Source: Pantoea ananatis LMG 2665 (GTDB lineage: Bacteria; Pseudomonadota; Gammaproteobacteria; Enterobacterales; Enterobacteriaceae). Taken from it: a stretch of DNA of 64,000 bases. The position numbers were made by a program, and so were the translations under genes. The notes under the pieces are model-generated. The model did no database searches, had not been told where the DNA came from, and saw only the letters and a program-made list of their open reading frames with translations. The DNA is taken from positions 744,001 to 808,000 of the forward strand of contig NZ_JMJJ01000004.1 in the NCBI RefSeq assembly GCF_000710035.2. The letters run 5' to 3'. Shown here one piece after another: positions 1-9,579 of this stretch. The stretch's first letter is position 1. Each line of letters opens with the position of its first letter.

Positions 1-1
1 T

Positions 2-1420
2 CAGGGAAAAGTGGTGGCGCGGGCCAGTCAGGGCCTGACGCTGCAGCATCCGCAACCCGGTCTGGCCGAGCAGGCCCCCATGGCCATCTGGCTGGCCGTC
101 AGGCAGGCGATAGCCGACTGTCTTGCCCAGTGCGCCGACGCACCGGTCGCGGCGGTTGCGATCAGCAATCAGCGTGAATCGGTTTTGATATGGCAGCGTC
201 GGGACGCCATGCCGCTCACCCCGCTGGTGAGCTGGCAGGACCGCCGTTCGGAATCGTTTTGCCGCGATCTTCATCTGTCTGGACAGGCCGGGAAGATTAC
301 GGCGCTAACCGGGCTGGCGGTCGATCCTATGTTTCCTGCCGCCAAGCTGACTGGCATGCTGGCGTCACTGCCTGACGGTTTTGCCAGAGCGGCGGCGGGG
401 GAGTTATGTATTGGTACAGTGGACAGCTGGCTGACCTGGCAACTGTCGGCGGGAGAGTGCTTCGTTACCGACCATGCCAATGCGGCACGCACGCAGCTTT
501 ACAGTCTGCACACCAACGACTGGGATGATGAACTGCTGTCCCTGTTCAGCCTGCCGCGCGCTGCGTTGCCGCAGATTAACGCCTCAGCGGGTTGTGCGGG
601 CGTGGTTGCCTTAACTGATATTGCCGGTCTGGCACCTGGCACCCCGATCCTGGCACGCATTGGCGATTCCCATGCGGCGCTTTATGCCCAGCGCCGTGAC
701 GAGGCGGAAGTGGTTAAGGCAACCTATGGCACGGGCTCCTCGCTGATGATGTCGATGGTAACGCCGATCCTGACCGACAATGGCCTCAGCACCACCGTGG
801 CGTGGCACGACGGTCAACCGCGCTTTGCGTTTGAAGGCAATATTACCCACACCGGTTCAGGTGCGGCCTGGCTGGGAAAAATGCTCGGCGTCACCGATCC
901 CCAGCAGCTGACGGCAATGGCCGAAAGCTGTGATGACAATCAGGGCTGCTATTTTGTCCCGGCCCTGTCCGGACTGGGCGCGCCCTGGTGGGATTTAAAA
1001 GCCCGCGGCATGCTGTGCGGCCTGACCGATGCGGCCACCCCGGCGGTGCTGGCGCGGGTCGCGCTGGAGTCGATTACCTGGCAAATTGCTGATGTCTTTT
1101 TCGCTATGGAACAGGCAAGCGGCGACACATTACCTGCGCTGTGCGTTGACGGCAGTGCGACACAAAATCGCTGGCTGATGCAGTTTCAGGCGGACGTCCT
1201 GCAGCGCCCGCTGCATTGTGCGCCTACCGCTGAAGCCTCCGCGCTGGGGGCGGCACTGCTGGCAGGTAAACAGCTGGGATGGTGGCAACAGGGGAGTGAT
1301 ATGCAGGCTCTTCAGGGCGGCAACGTCGTGATGCCGCGCAGGCAGCTGGCGCAGAAAATGCAGGACAGCTATCAGGGCTGGCTGAACGCCGTTGCCCGCT
1401 GTCGCTATCAGCCCGCATAA
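2..1420 (+). CDS. FGGY-family carbohydrate kinase, 5' end cut by window
   Basis: ATP-dependent sugar or polyol kinase of the FGGY family, which phosphorylates a carbohydrate in the cytoplasm. The reading frame is open to the first base of the window, so the N-terminal phosphate-binding DxGTT segment lies outside. The visible part has the glycerol-kinase-like segments AISNQRES and SWQDRRS, the IGDSHAAL segment holding the expected catalytic Asp, and the TYGTGSSL and GSATQNRW segments of the ATPase fold. A GTG at position 11 could be misread as the start, but QGK codons precede it in frame and family members have about 20-30 more residues. The substrate cannot be told from sequence. The next gene is convergent. 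Confidence 0.85.
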   Translation, partial: QGKVVARASQGLTLQHPQPGLAEQAPMAIWLAVRQAIADCLAQCADAPVAAVAISNQRESVLIWQRRDAMPLTPLVSWQDRRSESFCRDLHLSGQAGKITALTGLAVDPMFPAAKLTGMLASLPDGFARAAAGELCIGTVDSWLTWQLSAGECFVTDHANAARTQLYSLHTNDWDDELLSLFSLPRAALPQINASAGCAGVVALTDIAGLAPGTPILARIGDSHAALYAQRRDEAEVVKATYGTGSSLMMSMVTPILTDNGLSTTVAWHDGQPRFAFEGNITHTGSGAAWLGKMLGVTDPQQLTAMAESCDDNQGCYFVPALSGLGAPWWDLKARGMLCGLTDAATPAVLARVALESITWQIADVFFAMEQASGDTLPALCVDGSATQNRWLMQFQADVLQRPLHCAPTAEASALGAALLAGKQLGWWQQGSDMQALQGGNVVMPRRQLAQKMQDSYQGWLNAVARCRYQPA

Positions 1421-1472
1421 GGGCTGCAAGAGGATCGGGCAGCGTGCCGCGATCCTCCGTTCGTCCCGGCGC

Positions 1473-2606
1473 TTAACGATTCGCGCGGCGTAGCTGGGCC
1501 GCGTCGTCATCGGGAACCGGCTTAAGATCGACCGGCGGCAAACTGCCCCCGCTGAATTCGACCTGACGGATCGGGAAGGCAAAGCGTATATTGCGTTCTT
1601 CCAGTGCCGCCATCAGCTGCAGGTTAATCTCCTGTTGAATATCCATGTACTGGTTGTAGTCGGCACTCAACACAAAATAGACCACTTCAAACGTCAGCTT
1701 CGAATCATCGAACGCCAGAAAATGGGCGCGGTCAAAGCGGGTCATCTCGATGCCCTGAATGATGGTTTTCACCTGTTCACTTATCTCGCGTACCTGCTCA
1801 GAAGGTGTGGCATAGCTGATACCAAACCTGAACACGATACGGCGCTGCTGCATACGTTTGTAGTTGTGAATCGTTTGCTGCAGCAGAATGGTGTTGGAAC
1901 AGACGATCTGTTCACCACTCAGGCTGCGCAGGCGCGTGGTTTTCAGGCCGATATGTTCGATGGTCCCCGCGATGTCGCCAAAGACAATAAAATCACCGTG
2001 TTCGAAAGGCTTATCAAAGCCAATCGCCAGTGAGGCAAACACATCACTCAGCACCGTCTGAATGGCGAGGGCGATGGCAATACCGCCCACGCCCAGGCTG
2101 GCAACCAGCGCCGTAATGTCGATGCCCATGTTCGATAAAATGGCCAGCAGCATCATGACCCAAACCAGCACGCGCAGTAAAATGCCCATAATCACCGTGG
2201 TGACAGGATTGCGAACATGCTGCGGATCGCGCAGCAGGCTCTTTAACCACAGGCGGATGCCGCCATCGATCCACAGCGTAATCTGCACAATCAGGGCCAG
2301 GAACCAGCTGTGCGAGATCGTCGCGCGCCAGGCGTCAGGGAGATCGATAAAGCGCAGGGCGATAAGAAAGGAAAAAATCAGCAGCAGAAGCTGGCTGGTG
2401 CTGCGCAAGATCTCGACCAGAATACCGGTAAACCGGGCGTAGCGAACTTCGCTGTAGTGGGCAATGCGGTTAGAGGTAAAACGAATCAGGCTGCGCAGCA
2501 GCCAGTAAATGACAAGGGTAGCAACGATAACAATAGCGCTATTGATCCAGAGTGTTTGATTGAAAAAAATGGACTGAAAATGACGCGAACTGAGCCAGTT
2601 TTCCAT
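1473..2606 (-). CDS. MscS-family mechanosensitive ion channel
   Basis: Inner membrane small-conductance mechanosensitive channel that releases solutes on hypo-osmotic shock. The 377-residue protein has about four hydrophobic segments before the pore region. The MscS signature follows at about residues 165-215 (ALVASLGVGGIAIALA, then VLSDVFASLAIGFDKPFEHGD), and after it the cytoplasmic beta domain with RTTRLRSLSGEQI-like sequence. The ATG at 2606 has an AAGGAG ribosome site about 10 bases upstream. It is longer than E. coli MscS (286) and closer in size to the YnaI/YbdG class; I cannot assign a specific paralogue. It lies downstream of ycgR on the same strand with about 100 bases between, so it may be a separate unit. 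Confidence 0.9.
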   Translation of the reverse strand: MENWLSSRHFQSIFFNQTLWINSAIVIVATLVIYWLLRSLIRFTSNRIAHYSEVRYARFTGILVEILRSTSQLLLLIFSFLIALRFIDLPDAWRATISHSWFLALIVQITLWIDGGIRLWLKSLLRDPQHVRNPVTTVIMGILLRVLVWVMMLLAILSNMGIDITALVASLGVGGIAIALAIQTVLSDVFASLAIGFDKPFEHGDFIVFGDIAGTIEHIGLKTTRLRSLSGEQIVCSNTILLQQTIHNYKRMQQRRIVFRFGISYATPSEQVREISEQVKTIIQGIEMTRFDRAHFLAFDDSKLTFEVVYFVLSADYNQYMDIQQEINLQLMAALEERNIRFAFPIRQVEFSGGSLPPVDLKPVPDDDAAQLRRANR

Positions 2607-2703
2607 TGGGGAGATTCTCCTTGCTGGTTCCGGTTAAACGTGAAAGCAAGGGAAAGCATAGCCTGGATGCGCCGCCGGTGCGCGGCGCAGGATGAAGGGC
2701 GGA

Positions 2704-3438
2704 TCACTGGAAGCGTTGTGCTTTGTCGCGCGCCTGGCGCTCCAAGGCAAAAATAATCTGCTGCAGCTGCCGCTCCTGATGGGGCTCAAGTGCGGTAAAA
2801 CGGAAGCTCAGGCGAGGCGTCACTTTCGTCTCATTTTTATTGGTGATAATGCTGCGTTCGCCAATGTGCATAAGCTTAGCGCTGACGTTGAACTGGCCAA
2901 ATTCCCCCAGTTCGACCTGCAGGCTGTTGAAATCGTCCCCGCTTTTCAGCCCTTCCGGCATCGCTTCTTCCACCAGAACACCAATGCCGCCCAGGGAGAG
3001 ATCCTGTAAGCGCAGGCGCGCGGCCGTGCCGTCAGGCCACTGGCAATGGCACCAGAACTGCGGCTCCATAGGGGCGCTGATGCGGAAAAATTCCCGACGC
3101 TGGATTTGCCACAGTACGTCCGGCAGGGCGGCCTGAAAAGCAGGTAACCCCTCAAAGTCGGTTTTTTCCAGTGCCCCAAGGGCAAATTCGATTTTGGCGC
3201 CGTGGGTTTCGGCGAAGACCGTGATTTCGTTGCAGTGCAGCGCGTAGTCGTTATCGAGGTTATTGCTTCCCAGATCAAACACAATGCGCGTTTCATCGGC
3301 AGCCAGCATACGGCTAATAAACTGCCCGCGCGAAAAATTCACCAGCAAAGGTGTTTGTAACTGAAGCAGGTCCTTCATCACGCCAAGCACGGCCAGCGTG
3401 CCACGTTTCAGATACTGTTCTTTATCGGTTTCTTTCAC
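2704..3438 (-). CDS. ycgR: Flagellar brake protein YcgR (PilZ domain, c-di-GMP binding)
   Basis: YcgR binds cyclic di-GMP and then brakes the flagellar motor. The N-terminal YcgR domain (about 1-110) is followed by a PilZ domain whose two binding motifs are visible: RREFFR and, further on, DLSLGGIG. I start at the GTG at 3438, not the upstream in-frame TTG at 3459. GGAG sits 7 bases before the GTG, and the product is then 244 residues, the E. coli length, beginning KETDKEQYLKRG where E. coli has HYHEQFLKQN. A near-perfect sigma-28 promoter lies about 60 bases upstream, as expected for a class 3 flagellar gene. Confidence 0.95.
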   Translation of the reverse strand: MKETDKEQYLKRGTLAVLGVMKDLLQLQTPLLVNFSRGQFISRMLAADETRIVFDLGSNNLDNDYALHCNEITVFAETHGAKIEFALGALEKTDFEGLPAFQAALPDVLWQIQRREFFRISAPMEPQFWCHCQWPDGTAARLRLQDLSLGGIGVLVEEAMPEGLKSGDDFNSLQVELGEFGQFNVSAKLMHIGERSIITNKNETKVTPRLSFRFTALEPHQERQLQQIIFALERQARDKAQRFQ

Positions 3439-3496
3439 TTGCTGGCTCCAGATGAGCAACGTTTTTTCACGTAATTATCCTGTTACTACCCGTTCG

Positions 3497-3523
3497 TTAT
3501 CGGCGCACAATAATAAAGCTTTA
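3497..3523 (-). promoter_or_regulatory. Sigma-28 (FliA) promoter of ycgR
   Basis: On the minus strand the sequence reads TAAA, exactly 15 bases, then GCCGATAA, which is the full enterobacterial FliA consensus. The -35 element is 3520-3523 and the -10 element 3497-3504. It points at ycgR, whose start is about 60 bases away. This ties ycgR to the flagellar class 3 regulon. Confidence 0.9.
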
Positions 3524-3576
3524 ACACAATAACCACTATCATTAACTGCTTGCGCTACATTTTTGGAAAAACGCGA

Positions 3577-3584
3577 CTATACTT
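3577..3584 (+). promoter_or_regulatory. Sigma-S-like -10 element (CTATACTT) for the ymgE-type gene
   Basis: CTATACTT matches the extended -10 preferred by RpoS. It lies about 66 bases upstream of the stress-membrane-protein start. No good -35 sits at 17 bases, which fits a sigma-S promoter. Assignment is by consensus only. Confidence 0.45.
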
Positions 3585-3649
3585 GGCGCAGTGAACCGCT
3601 TGATTAATCAGGCGATCGCCATTGACTAACCAAAAGGAAGGAGTAACGG

Positions 3650-3898
3650 ATGGGTATTATTTCATGGATCATCTTTGGTTTAATCGCCGGTATCCTGGCG
3701 AAATGGATCATGCCAGGTAAAGATGGTGGTGGTTTCATCATTACCGTGATTCTGGGTATTATCGGTGCCGTAGTCGGTGGTTGGATCAGTACCTTCTTCG
3801 GCTTTGGCCGTGTGGACGGGTTCAACTTCGGTAGCTTCGTTGTCGCGGTCATCGGTGCGCTTGTCGTGCTGTTTATCTACCGCAAAGTACGCAGTTAA
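3650..3898 (+). CDS. ymgE: GlsB/YeaQ/YmgE family stress-response membrane protein
   Basis: Small inner membrane protein of 82 residues with three hydrophobic, glycine-rich segments (about residues 3-20, 27-46 and 58-77). This is the usual size and pattern of the transglycosylase-associated YmgE/YeaQ family, which is induced by general stress; its biochemical role is not established. An AAGGAAGGAG ribosome site precedes the ATG. Position between ycgR and treA is the same as in E. coli, which supports the ymgE label. A strong terminator follows. Confidence 0.88.
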   Translation: MGIISWIIFGLIAGILAKWIMPGKDGGGFIITVILGIIGAVVGGWISTFFGFGRVDGFNFGSFVVAVIGALVVLFIYRKVRS

Positions 3899-3913
3899 CG
3901 CAGAACATGATGT

Positions 3914-3950
3914 AAAAAAAGGGCCCGCAGGTGACTGCGGGCCCTTTTTA
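3914..3950. terminator. Bidirectional intrinsic terminator between ymgE and treA
   Basis: Perfect 10-bp stem GGGCCCGCAG / CTGCGGGCCC with a GTGA loop (3921-3944). It has an A-run before it and TTTTTA after it, so it can terminate the plus-strand ymgE gene and the convergent treA gene. Confidence 0.9.
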
Positions 3951-3970
3951 TATTGGCAATGACATTGCCG

Positions 3971-5656
3971 TTATTGTGCGCTGCTCTGCGCCTCGGGAAT
4001 ATCGTGCGCGCTGTTACAGGTTTTCTCTTTCGGGCAATATTTATCCAGCAGCTTCAGCGTCACGCCGTTGGTCCAGCCGAAGCCATCCTGCAGCGGGTAT
4101 TCACCGCCGCCGCCGCCGCCCAGGTTCGCACCTTCCACCACATATTTTTCGACCAGCTTATGCTCCTTGTCGTAGGTCAGCTGTACGTTACGCAGGAAAC
4201 GTAAGCCCACCTGCTGCGCCAGTTGAGGTTTTTTGTAGTGCTCCAGGCCTTCTACCGCGACCCACTGCAGCGGTGCCCAGCCGTTAGGGGCGTCCCACTG
4301 TTGACCATTGTTCACCGTCGTGGTCACCAGGCCGCCCGGTTTGAGCAGCTGTTTTTCCACCGCGCTGGCGGTGCTGTCAGCCTGTTTGTCGCTGGCAATC
4401 TGCATATAGAGCGGAAAGAGCGTGGCAGCGGTGAGCTGCGGATGGATCTGGCGTTTCTTCCAGTCATAGTCCGCGTACCAGCCCTGCTTGCTGTCCCACA
4501 GGTAACGGTTAACCGCCGCCTGACGTTTTTCTGCCCGGTCTGCAAAGGCCTTTGCCCGATCGTCCTGTTTGTTCAGGCGATAGGCGGTAGACAGGGTTTT
4601 TTCCAGGTGGAACATCAGGCTGTTCAGATCTACCGGGGCCAGTTGGGTGGTACGGATGGTAGCCAGATTATGAGCGTCGGTGAACCAGCGCGAACTGAAG
4701 TCCCAGCCCGAGGCGGCTCCGGCACGCAGCTCGCGGTACATCTCGGCCTTGTTGCGCTGCGGCGCTTTACTGGCCGTCGTAATATCATCCATCCAGGATT
4801 CTGTACGCGGCACGTCGCGCGCATCCCAGTAGCGATTCAGCAACGTACCGTCGGCCAGCTTGATCACCCGTTTGCTGGCACTGCCCGCTGCGACGCTGTC
4901 GCTGTCTGCCATCCAGTAGTCGTATTCTTTTTGCAGCTGCGGCAGATAGCGGGTATAGGCTTTGTCGCCTTCATGGGTTGCCAGCAGATCGACCATCAGG
5001 CTAAAGAACGGCGGCTGTGACCGGCTCAGGTAGTAGGTGCGGTTACCGTTAGGAATGTGGCCGTAGCGATCCAGCAGGGAAGCAAAGTTATCAACCATGT
5101 CCTGGACTTTGTCCCAATGGCCGCTCTCTGCCAGCCCCAACATGGTGAAATAGCTGTCCCAGTAATAAACCTCACGGAAACGTCCGCCCGGCACGACATA
5201 AGGCTTAGGCAGCGGCAGCAGCGAGTCGTATTTTCCCACACTGTTGGTGGTGCGGGTTAACACCGGCCACAGGCCGTTAATATGGTCGCGCAGGTTCTGG
5301 CCTGCAGGCGGCACATATTTATCGCCGTCGCCAGGCAGGGTAAAATTCGCTGCAACAAACCGTTTTAAATCAAAGCCGCGCTGATTTTTTTGCATCTGCC
5401 AGTCGGCAAGAATTGACGAAGGATCGTACTTTGGTACTGCATCGGCAAACGTTTTTTGATCGGGGTAAAATTTCGCCTGTTGAACGGCATTAAACAATGG
5501 CCCTAAGCGGACATCCGGCGGCTGCGGTGGATTGTTCAGTAATCGGGATTCCTCTGCCGCCCAGCTGTTGAATACGCTCGCGCTCAGCAACAGGCTGAGC
5601 AGGATGGGCGCATGGCGTTGAGGCCGTTTTTTCGTTTTTACCTCAGTGTTCATCAT
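3971..5656 (-). CDS. treA: Periplasmic alpha,alpha-trehalase TreA
   Basis: Hydrolyses trehalose to two glucose molecules in the periplasm (GH37), letting cells use external trehalose at high osmolarity. The start at 5656 has AGGAG 8 bases upstream. It gives a 561-residue precursor (E. coli 565) with a signal peptide ending near NSWA-AEES. An upstream in-frame extension is open but lacks these features. Both trehalase signatures are present: [15 protein letters not shown] and [12 protein letters not shown] glycine-rich [16 protein letters not shown] segment near the C-terminus holds the expected catalytic Glu, and [10 protein letters not shown] the catalytic Asp. It is transcribed divergently from ghrA. 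Confidence 0.96.
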   Translation of the reverse strand: MMNTEVKTKKRPQRHAPILLSLLLSASVFNSWAAEESRLLNNPPQPPDVRLGPLFNAVQQAKFYPDQKTFADAVPKYDPSSILADWQMQKNQRGFDLKRFVAANFTLPGDGDKYVPPAGQNLRDHINGLWPVLTRTTNSVGKYDSLLPLPKPYVVPGGRFREVYYWDSYFTMLGLAESGHWDKVQDMVDNFASLLDRYGHIPNGNRTYYLSRSQPPFFSLMVDLLATHEGDKAYTRYLPQLQKEYDYWMADSDSVAAGSASKRVIKLADGTLLNRYWDARDVPRTESWMDDITTASKAPQRNKAEMYRELRAGAASGWDFSSRWFTDAHNLATIRTTQLAPVDLNSLMFHLEKTLSTAYRLNKQDDRAKAFADRAEKRQAAVNRYLWDSKQGWYADYDWKKRQIHPQLTAATLFPLYMQIASDKQADSTASAVEKQLLKPGGLVTTTVNNGQQWDAPNGWAPLQWVAVEGLEHYKKPQLAQQVGLRFLRNVQLTYDKEHKLVEKYVVEGANLGGGGGGEYPLQDGFGWTNGVTLKLLDKYCPKEKTCNSAHDIPEAQSSAQ

Positions 5657-5867
5657 CGGTGTTTCTCCTTGTCCGAAATGCGGCCCTGTGTAACGCATTG
5701 ACCACCCAACAACTTTAGACCTTAACCACAATTTTCACCCTTAAGTGCGGCGGAAATGTGAAGCGGCATGAATTATTTATTTGCGGTATGTTAGAAAAAA
5801 GGCATTTTTCAGGGCTTCGCTTGCCCTTGTGCACGTTTACCCGAGGCGGGAATAAAAGGAGAGCAGT

Positions 5868-6809
5868 ATGGAGATTGTATGGTTTCATCCGTCGCAGAGC
5901 GCCACGGACTGGACACATGGCCTGCAGCAGCGTTTACCCCAGGCCCGCGTGCGCGCGTGGGCACCGGGCGACAACGCGCCCGCAGACTATGCGCTGGTGC
6001 GTTCGCCACCGCCTGACATGCTTCGTGGCCGCCACGCGTTAAAAGGCGTATTTGCACTGGGCGCAGGCGTGGATGAAATCCTGCGGCAGCTGGCGCAGCA
6101 CCCGGATATGCTCACGGACAACGTTCCGCTCTATCGCCTGAAAGACACAGGCATGGCGCAGCAGATGCAGGAATATGCGCTGTGCCGCGTCCTGGGCTGG
6201 TTCCGACGCTTCGATGACTATCTCCAGCAGCAGCAGTCGGCCCAGTGGCAGCCGCTGCCTTCTTACCCGCGCGAAACTTTCCACATCGGCATTTTAGGTG
6301 CAGGCGTACTCGGGCAGCAGGTCGCCGAAACGCTTAAGGCGCGGGGATTTCCGGTGCGCGTCTGGAGCCGTTCTCCGAAGCAGATTCCCGGCGTAACCAG
6401 CTTCGCTGGCGCGGCGGCGCTGAATGACTTCCTGCGCGAAACCCGGGTGCTGATTAACCTGCTGCCCAGCACGCCCGAAACGCGCAATCTGATTGATCAT
6501 AAACTGTTGCAGCAGTTGCCGCAGGAGGCTTTTTTCCTTAACCTCGCCCGTGGCGATCAGGTCGTGGAAGCGGATTTACTCGCTGCCCTTGATCGCGGAC
6601 AGTTGAAGGGGGCCGCGCTGGATGTGTTTCAGACTGAACCGCTGCCTGCCGATCATCCCTTATGGTTCCATCCGCGCGTAACAATTACCCCTCACAATGC
6701 GGCGGTCACCCTGAAAGAAGAGGCGATGGACTTTATTGCCCACGCTATCGGGCAGCTCGAAAGGGGTGAACATCCTCAGGGCCTCGTCGATCGTCAGCGC
6801 GGCTATTAA
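5868..6809 (+). CDS. ghrA: Glyoxylate/hydroxypyruvate reductase A
   Basis: NADPH-dependent reduction of glyoxylate to glycolate and hydroxypyruvate to glycerate in the cytoplasm. It is 313 residues (E. coli GhrA 312). The Rossmann motif [13 protein letters not shown] lies near residue 140, followed by the D-2-hydroxyacid dehydrogenase active-site set: the Arg of LARGDQ, the Glu of QTEPLP and the His of TPHNAA. AAGGAG precedes the ATG. It is followed by ycdX and ycdY in the same order as in E. coli, a likely operon with short gaps. Confidence 0.95.
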   Translation: MEIVWFHPSQSATDWTHGLQQRLPQARVRAWAPGDNAPADYALVRSPPPDMLRGRHALKGVFALGAGVDEILRQLAQHPDMLTDNVPLYRLKDTGMAQQMQEYALCRVLGWFRRFDDYLQQQQSAQWQPLPSYPRETFHIGILGAGVLGQQVAETLKARGFPVRVWSRSPKQIPGVTSFAGAAALNDFLRETRVLINLLPSTPETRNLIDHKLLQQLPQEAFFLNLARGDQVVEADLLAALDRGQLKGAALDVFQTEPLPADHPLWFHPRVTITPHNAAVTLKEEAMDFIAHAIGQLERGEHPQGLVDRQRGY

Positions 6810-6846
6810 TCACTGATGCCTTAACCGGCCTTTGCAGGAGCAGACA

Positions 6847-7584
6847 ATGTATCCGGTAGATCTTCACATGCACACGGTTGCCAGTACCCACGCTTACAGC
6901 ACGCTGCACGACTATGTGGCGCAGGCAAAACTGAACGGCCTCAAGCTGTTTGCTATCACCGATCACGGTCCGGACATGGCCGATGCACCGCATTACTGGC
7001 ACTTCGTTAATATGCGCATCTGGCCACGGATCATTGATGGCGTGGCGATTCTGCGCGGTATCGAGGCCAATATTAAAAACCAGCAGGGCGAAATCGACTG
7101 CTCAGGGCCGATGCTGGAATCGCTGGATCTCATTGTGGCGGGCTTTCACGAAGCGGTTTATGCGCCGCGCGATCTGACACAGAATACCGAGGCGATGATT
7201 GCCGCCATGGCGGGCGGGCTGGTTCACATCATTAGCCATCCCGGCAACCCAAAATATCCCGTCGATATTCCCGCTATCACTGAAGCCGCCGCGCACTACG
7301 ACGTGGCGCTGGAGCTGAATAACTCCTCCTTTACCCATTCCCGACCCGGCAGTGAACCCAACTGCCGGGCGATTGCGGAAGCAGTCGGCAAAGCGGGCGG
7401 GCGGCTGGCCTTCGGCTCCGATTCTCACACCGCTTTCACCCTTGGCAACTTCGAGCACTGCCTGCGGATTGCCAGAGAAGTGGATTTTCCCGAGGATCGC
7501 GTGTTAAATGTCACGCCGCGTCGCCTGCTCGATTTTCTGGAACTGCGTACCGGCAAACCTATCGCCGAGCTGGCTGACTTTTAA
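6847..7584 (+). CDS. ycdX: PHP-domain phosphatase YcdX
   Basis: Zinc-dependent PHP-fold phosphoesterase; E. coli YcdX carries a trinuclear zinc site and supports swarming. The ATG at 6847 (AGGAG six bases upstream) gives 245 residues, the E. coli length, rather than the in-frame TTG at 6832. Metal-binding motifs are visible: DLHMHT at residue 5, [16 protein letters not shown] and FGSDSH. It sits between ghrA and ycdY. Confidence 0.94.
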   Translation: MYPVDLHMHTVASTHAYSTLHDYVAQAKLNGLKLFAITDHGPDMADAPHYWHFVNMRIWPRIIDGVAILRGIEANIKNQQGEIDCSGPMLESLDLIVAGFHEAVYAPRDLTQNTEAMIAAMAGGLVHIISHPGNPKYPVDIPAITEAAAHYDVALELNNSSFTHSRPGSEPNCRAIAEAVGKAGGRLAFGSDSHTAFTLGNFEHCLRIAREVDFPEDRVLNVTPRRLLDFLELRTGKPIAELADF

Positions 7585-7611
7585 TTTATCTCCTTCAAGG
7601 AATGTTGACGC

Positions 7612-8181
7612 ATGAATGAGTTTTCCATTCTGTGCCGTATTATTGGCTCGCTGTTTAACCGCCATCCGCAGGATGCGCTGCTGGCCCCGCTGTTTACGCT
7701 GATTCGTGAAGGTAAACTGGCGGCACAGTGGCCGCTGGAGCAGGATGAGCTGTTAACGCGCCTGCAGCAAAACAGCGATCCGCAGGCGCTGGCGGCAGAC
7801 TACGATGCGCTGTTTGTCGGCAGTGACTGCAAGGTATCGCCGTTTGCGTCACGCTGGCCGGAAGGAAAGCCGGAAGCTGATATTCGTGCCTTTTTGACCG
7901 CGCGCGGTATGCCGCTGGGCGAGGCGCCTGCCGACCATTTCGGTGGGCTGCTGCTGGCGGCATCCTGGCTGGAAGATCAGTCTGCGGCCGATGAAAGCGC
8001 CGCGCAGCTGGCGCTGTTTGACGTGTACCTGATGCCGTGGTGCGGCACGTTTCTCGGCAAAGTTGAAGCCCATGCCAACACGGCGTTTTATCGTACGCTG
8101 GCGGTGCTGAGTCGTGAGGCGATTCAGGCCATGTATGATGAGCTGGTGGAAAGCGCCAGCGAGCAGGGCGACGACGCCTGA
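7612..8181 (+). CDS. ycdY: TorD-family chaperone YcdY
   Basis: All-helical TorD/DmsD-like redox enzyme maturation protein; in E. coli YcdY is reported to act on YcdX. It is 189 residues (E. coli 184). The typical internal motif is present as YDALFVG with SPFASRW downstream. AAGGA lies about eight bases before the ATG. It is the last gene of the ghrA-ycdX-ycdY run and ends 2 bases from the convergent CoA transferase gene. Confidence 0.92.
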   Translation: MNEFSILCRIIGSLFNRHPQDALLAPLFTLIREGKLAAQWPLEQDELLTRLQQNSDPQALAADYDALFVGSDCKVSPFASRWPEGKPEADIRAFLTARGMPLGEAPADHFGGLLLAASWLEDQSAADESAAQLALFDVYLMPWCGTFLGKVEAHANTAFYRTLAVLSREAIQAMYDELVESASEQGDDA

Positions 8182-8182
8182 A

Positions 8183-9532
8183 TCACCAGTGCGCCGGATG
8201 CGTGCCGGGCGTGGCGCACTGTAATGTGGTGCCGGGCAGCCAGGCGGCGGATCGTAACCGGACGCCAATGCCCCACGGCGTAAGCTCAATGCAGGGCTGG
8301 TTGTCGCAGAGCCGTGGCGTAATGCCGCTCTGCTGTTCATTCAACCCATAACGGTGTTGCTCAAGCAGCCAGGCGGTACGCGCCAGCGACAGCCGCGTCT
8401 GATTGCCGCAGCCGTGCTGCAGGCGCTGACGCAATCCTGCCAGAACCGCGGCGGCCATCAGGTAGCCAGTGGCATGATCCAGCGCCTGTACCGGAAGCGG
8501 TACCGGCGCATCATGCTGCTTCCATCGCATTCCCTGTTCGGCAATCCCGCAACTCATCTGCACCAGACTGTCGAAACCGCGCCGGTTGCGCCACGGTCCC
8601 TGCCAGCCCCAGGCATTTAAACTGACGTCGACCAGACCGGGACTCAGGGCCTGCAGCGATGCCGCATCAAATCCCAGCTTTTCCAGTGCGTCGGCGCGGT
8701 AGCCGTGCACCATCACATCGGCCTGTTTCAGTAACCAGATAAACTGGGCACGGTCGGCTGGCTGTGTTAAATCCAGCACGGCACGGCGTTTGCCGCAGGC
8801 AAGCTCTTCGTCCACACCGGGTTCCTGCCAGCCGGGCGGATCGATTCGTAAAACGTTTGCCCCCAGGCTGGCCAGAAAGCGCGTCGCCACCGGGCCTGCA
8901 ATGATACGGGTCAGATCCAAAACCTTGATGCCAAGTAACGGACGCGCCGCGGGCAACGCCCACGTGACTGCGGGGCCGTCGGCCAGGGTTTGTCGCGCGA
9001 AGAGCGGTTCATGTATGACGGCCATCCCCTGTGGATGCTGCTGCCATGCCTCGGCACTGCGCATCTCTGCCGCGCAGCCGCCTGCCTCAATTACCGCCTG
9101 TTCCAGCTCCGTGCCTTGCCACTGCGCCACTTCCCGTGCCAGTGCCGCGCGATCCGGGTGACGGCCAAGCACGCGTTCCATTGCCAGCCGATGGTGCGGA
9201 GCATTGGTGTGCAGGCGGATCCAGCCGTTGCGGCAGGCATAATCGCCGGCAAAGGGATCCCACAGCGCGGGCGCAGCGCGATTAAGCGGCATAAAACTGT
9301 GCTGAAACCAGCGTGAGGCCAGTCGGACGTTAACCTGCGGACGGGCAGGAAGATTAAGCAGGTCGGCCACGCCCTGCATCGCCAGACCCAGGCTGGTGGC
9401 CGCCAGTTCACTGACGGCATAGGCGGAGGAAAAGGTGGCGTGGTCGGTAAAAACAGGCAGCATTTGTGGCGCATGATTGCCGTGCAATCCCTGCCACATC
9501 TGCTGCCAAAGTGCGTTAGCCAGATGATTCAT
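8183..9532 (-). CDS. CaiB/BaiF (family III) CoA transferase
   Basis: Family III CoA transferases move CoA between carboxylic acids. The canonical start of the fold (LLGIKVLDLTRIIAGPVA, then LRIDPPGW) appears only near residue 205. The RRGFDSLVQMSCG segment that supplies the catalytic Asp lies further on. The first about 200 residues look like the small domain and second half of a CaiB fold (DPFAGDYACRNGWIRLH), so the halves appear in swapped order. Start is ATG 9532 with AGGAG eight bases upstream, giving 449 residues; the open frame to 9568 lacks a site. The substrate is unknown. Confidence 0.82.
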   Translation of the reverse strand: MNHLANALWQQMWQGLHGNHAPQMLPVFTDHATFSSAYAVSELAATSLGLAMQGVADLLNLPARPQVNVRLASRWFQHSFMPLNRAAPALWDPFAGDYACRNGWIRLHTNAPHHRLAMERVLGRHPDRAALAREVAQWQGTELEQAVIEAGGCAAEMRSAEAWQQHPQGMAVIHEPLFARQTLADGPAVTWALPAARPLLGIKVLDLTRIIAGPVATRFLASLGANVLRIDPPGWQEPGVDEELACGKRRAVLDLTQPADRAQFIWLLKQADVMVHGYRADALEKLGFDAASLQALSPGLVDVSLNAWGWQGPWRNRRGFDSLVQMSCGIAEQGMRWKQHDAPVPLPVQALDHATGYLMAAAVLAGLRQRLQHGCGNQTRLSLARTAWLLEQHRYGLNEQQSGITPRLCDNQPCIELTPWGIGVRLRSAAWLPGTTLQCATPGTHPAHW

Positions 9533-9579
9533 GCAACAGGCTCCTGATAAGGGCGATGCCTGAAGCATAGCATGTGCCC

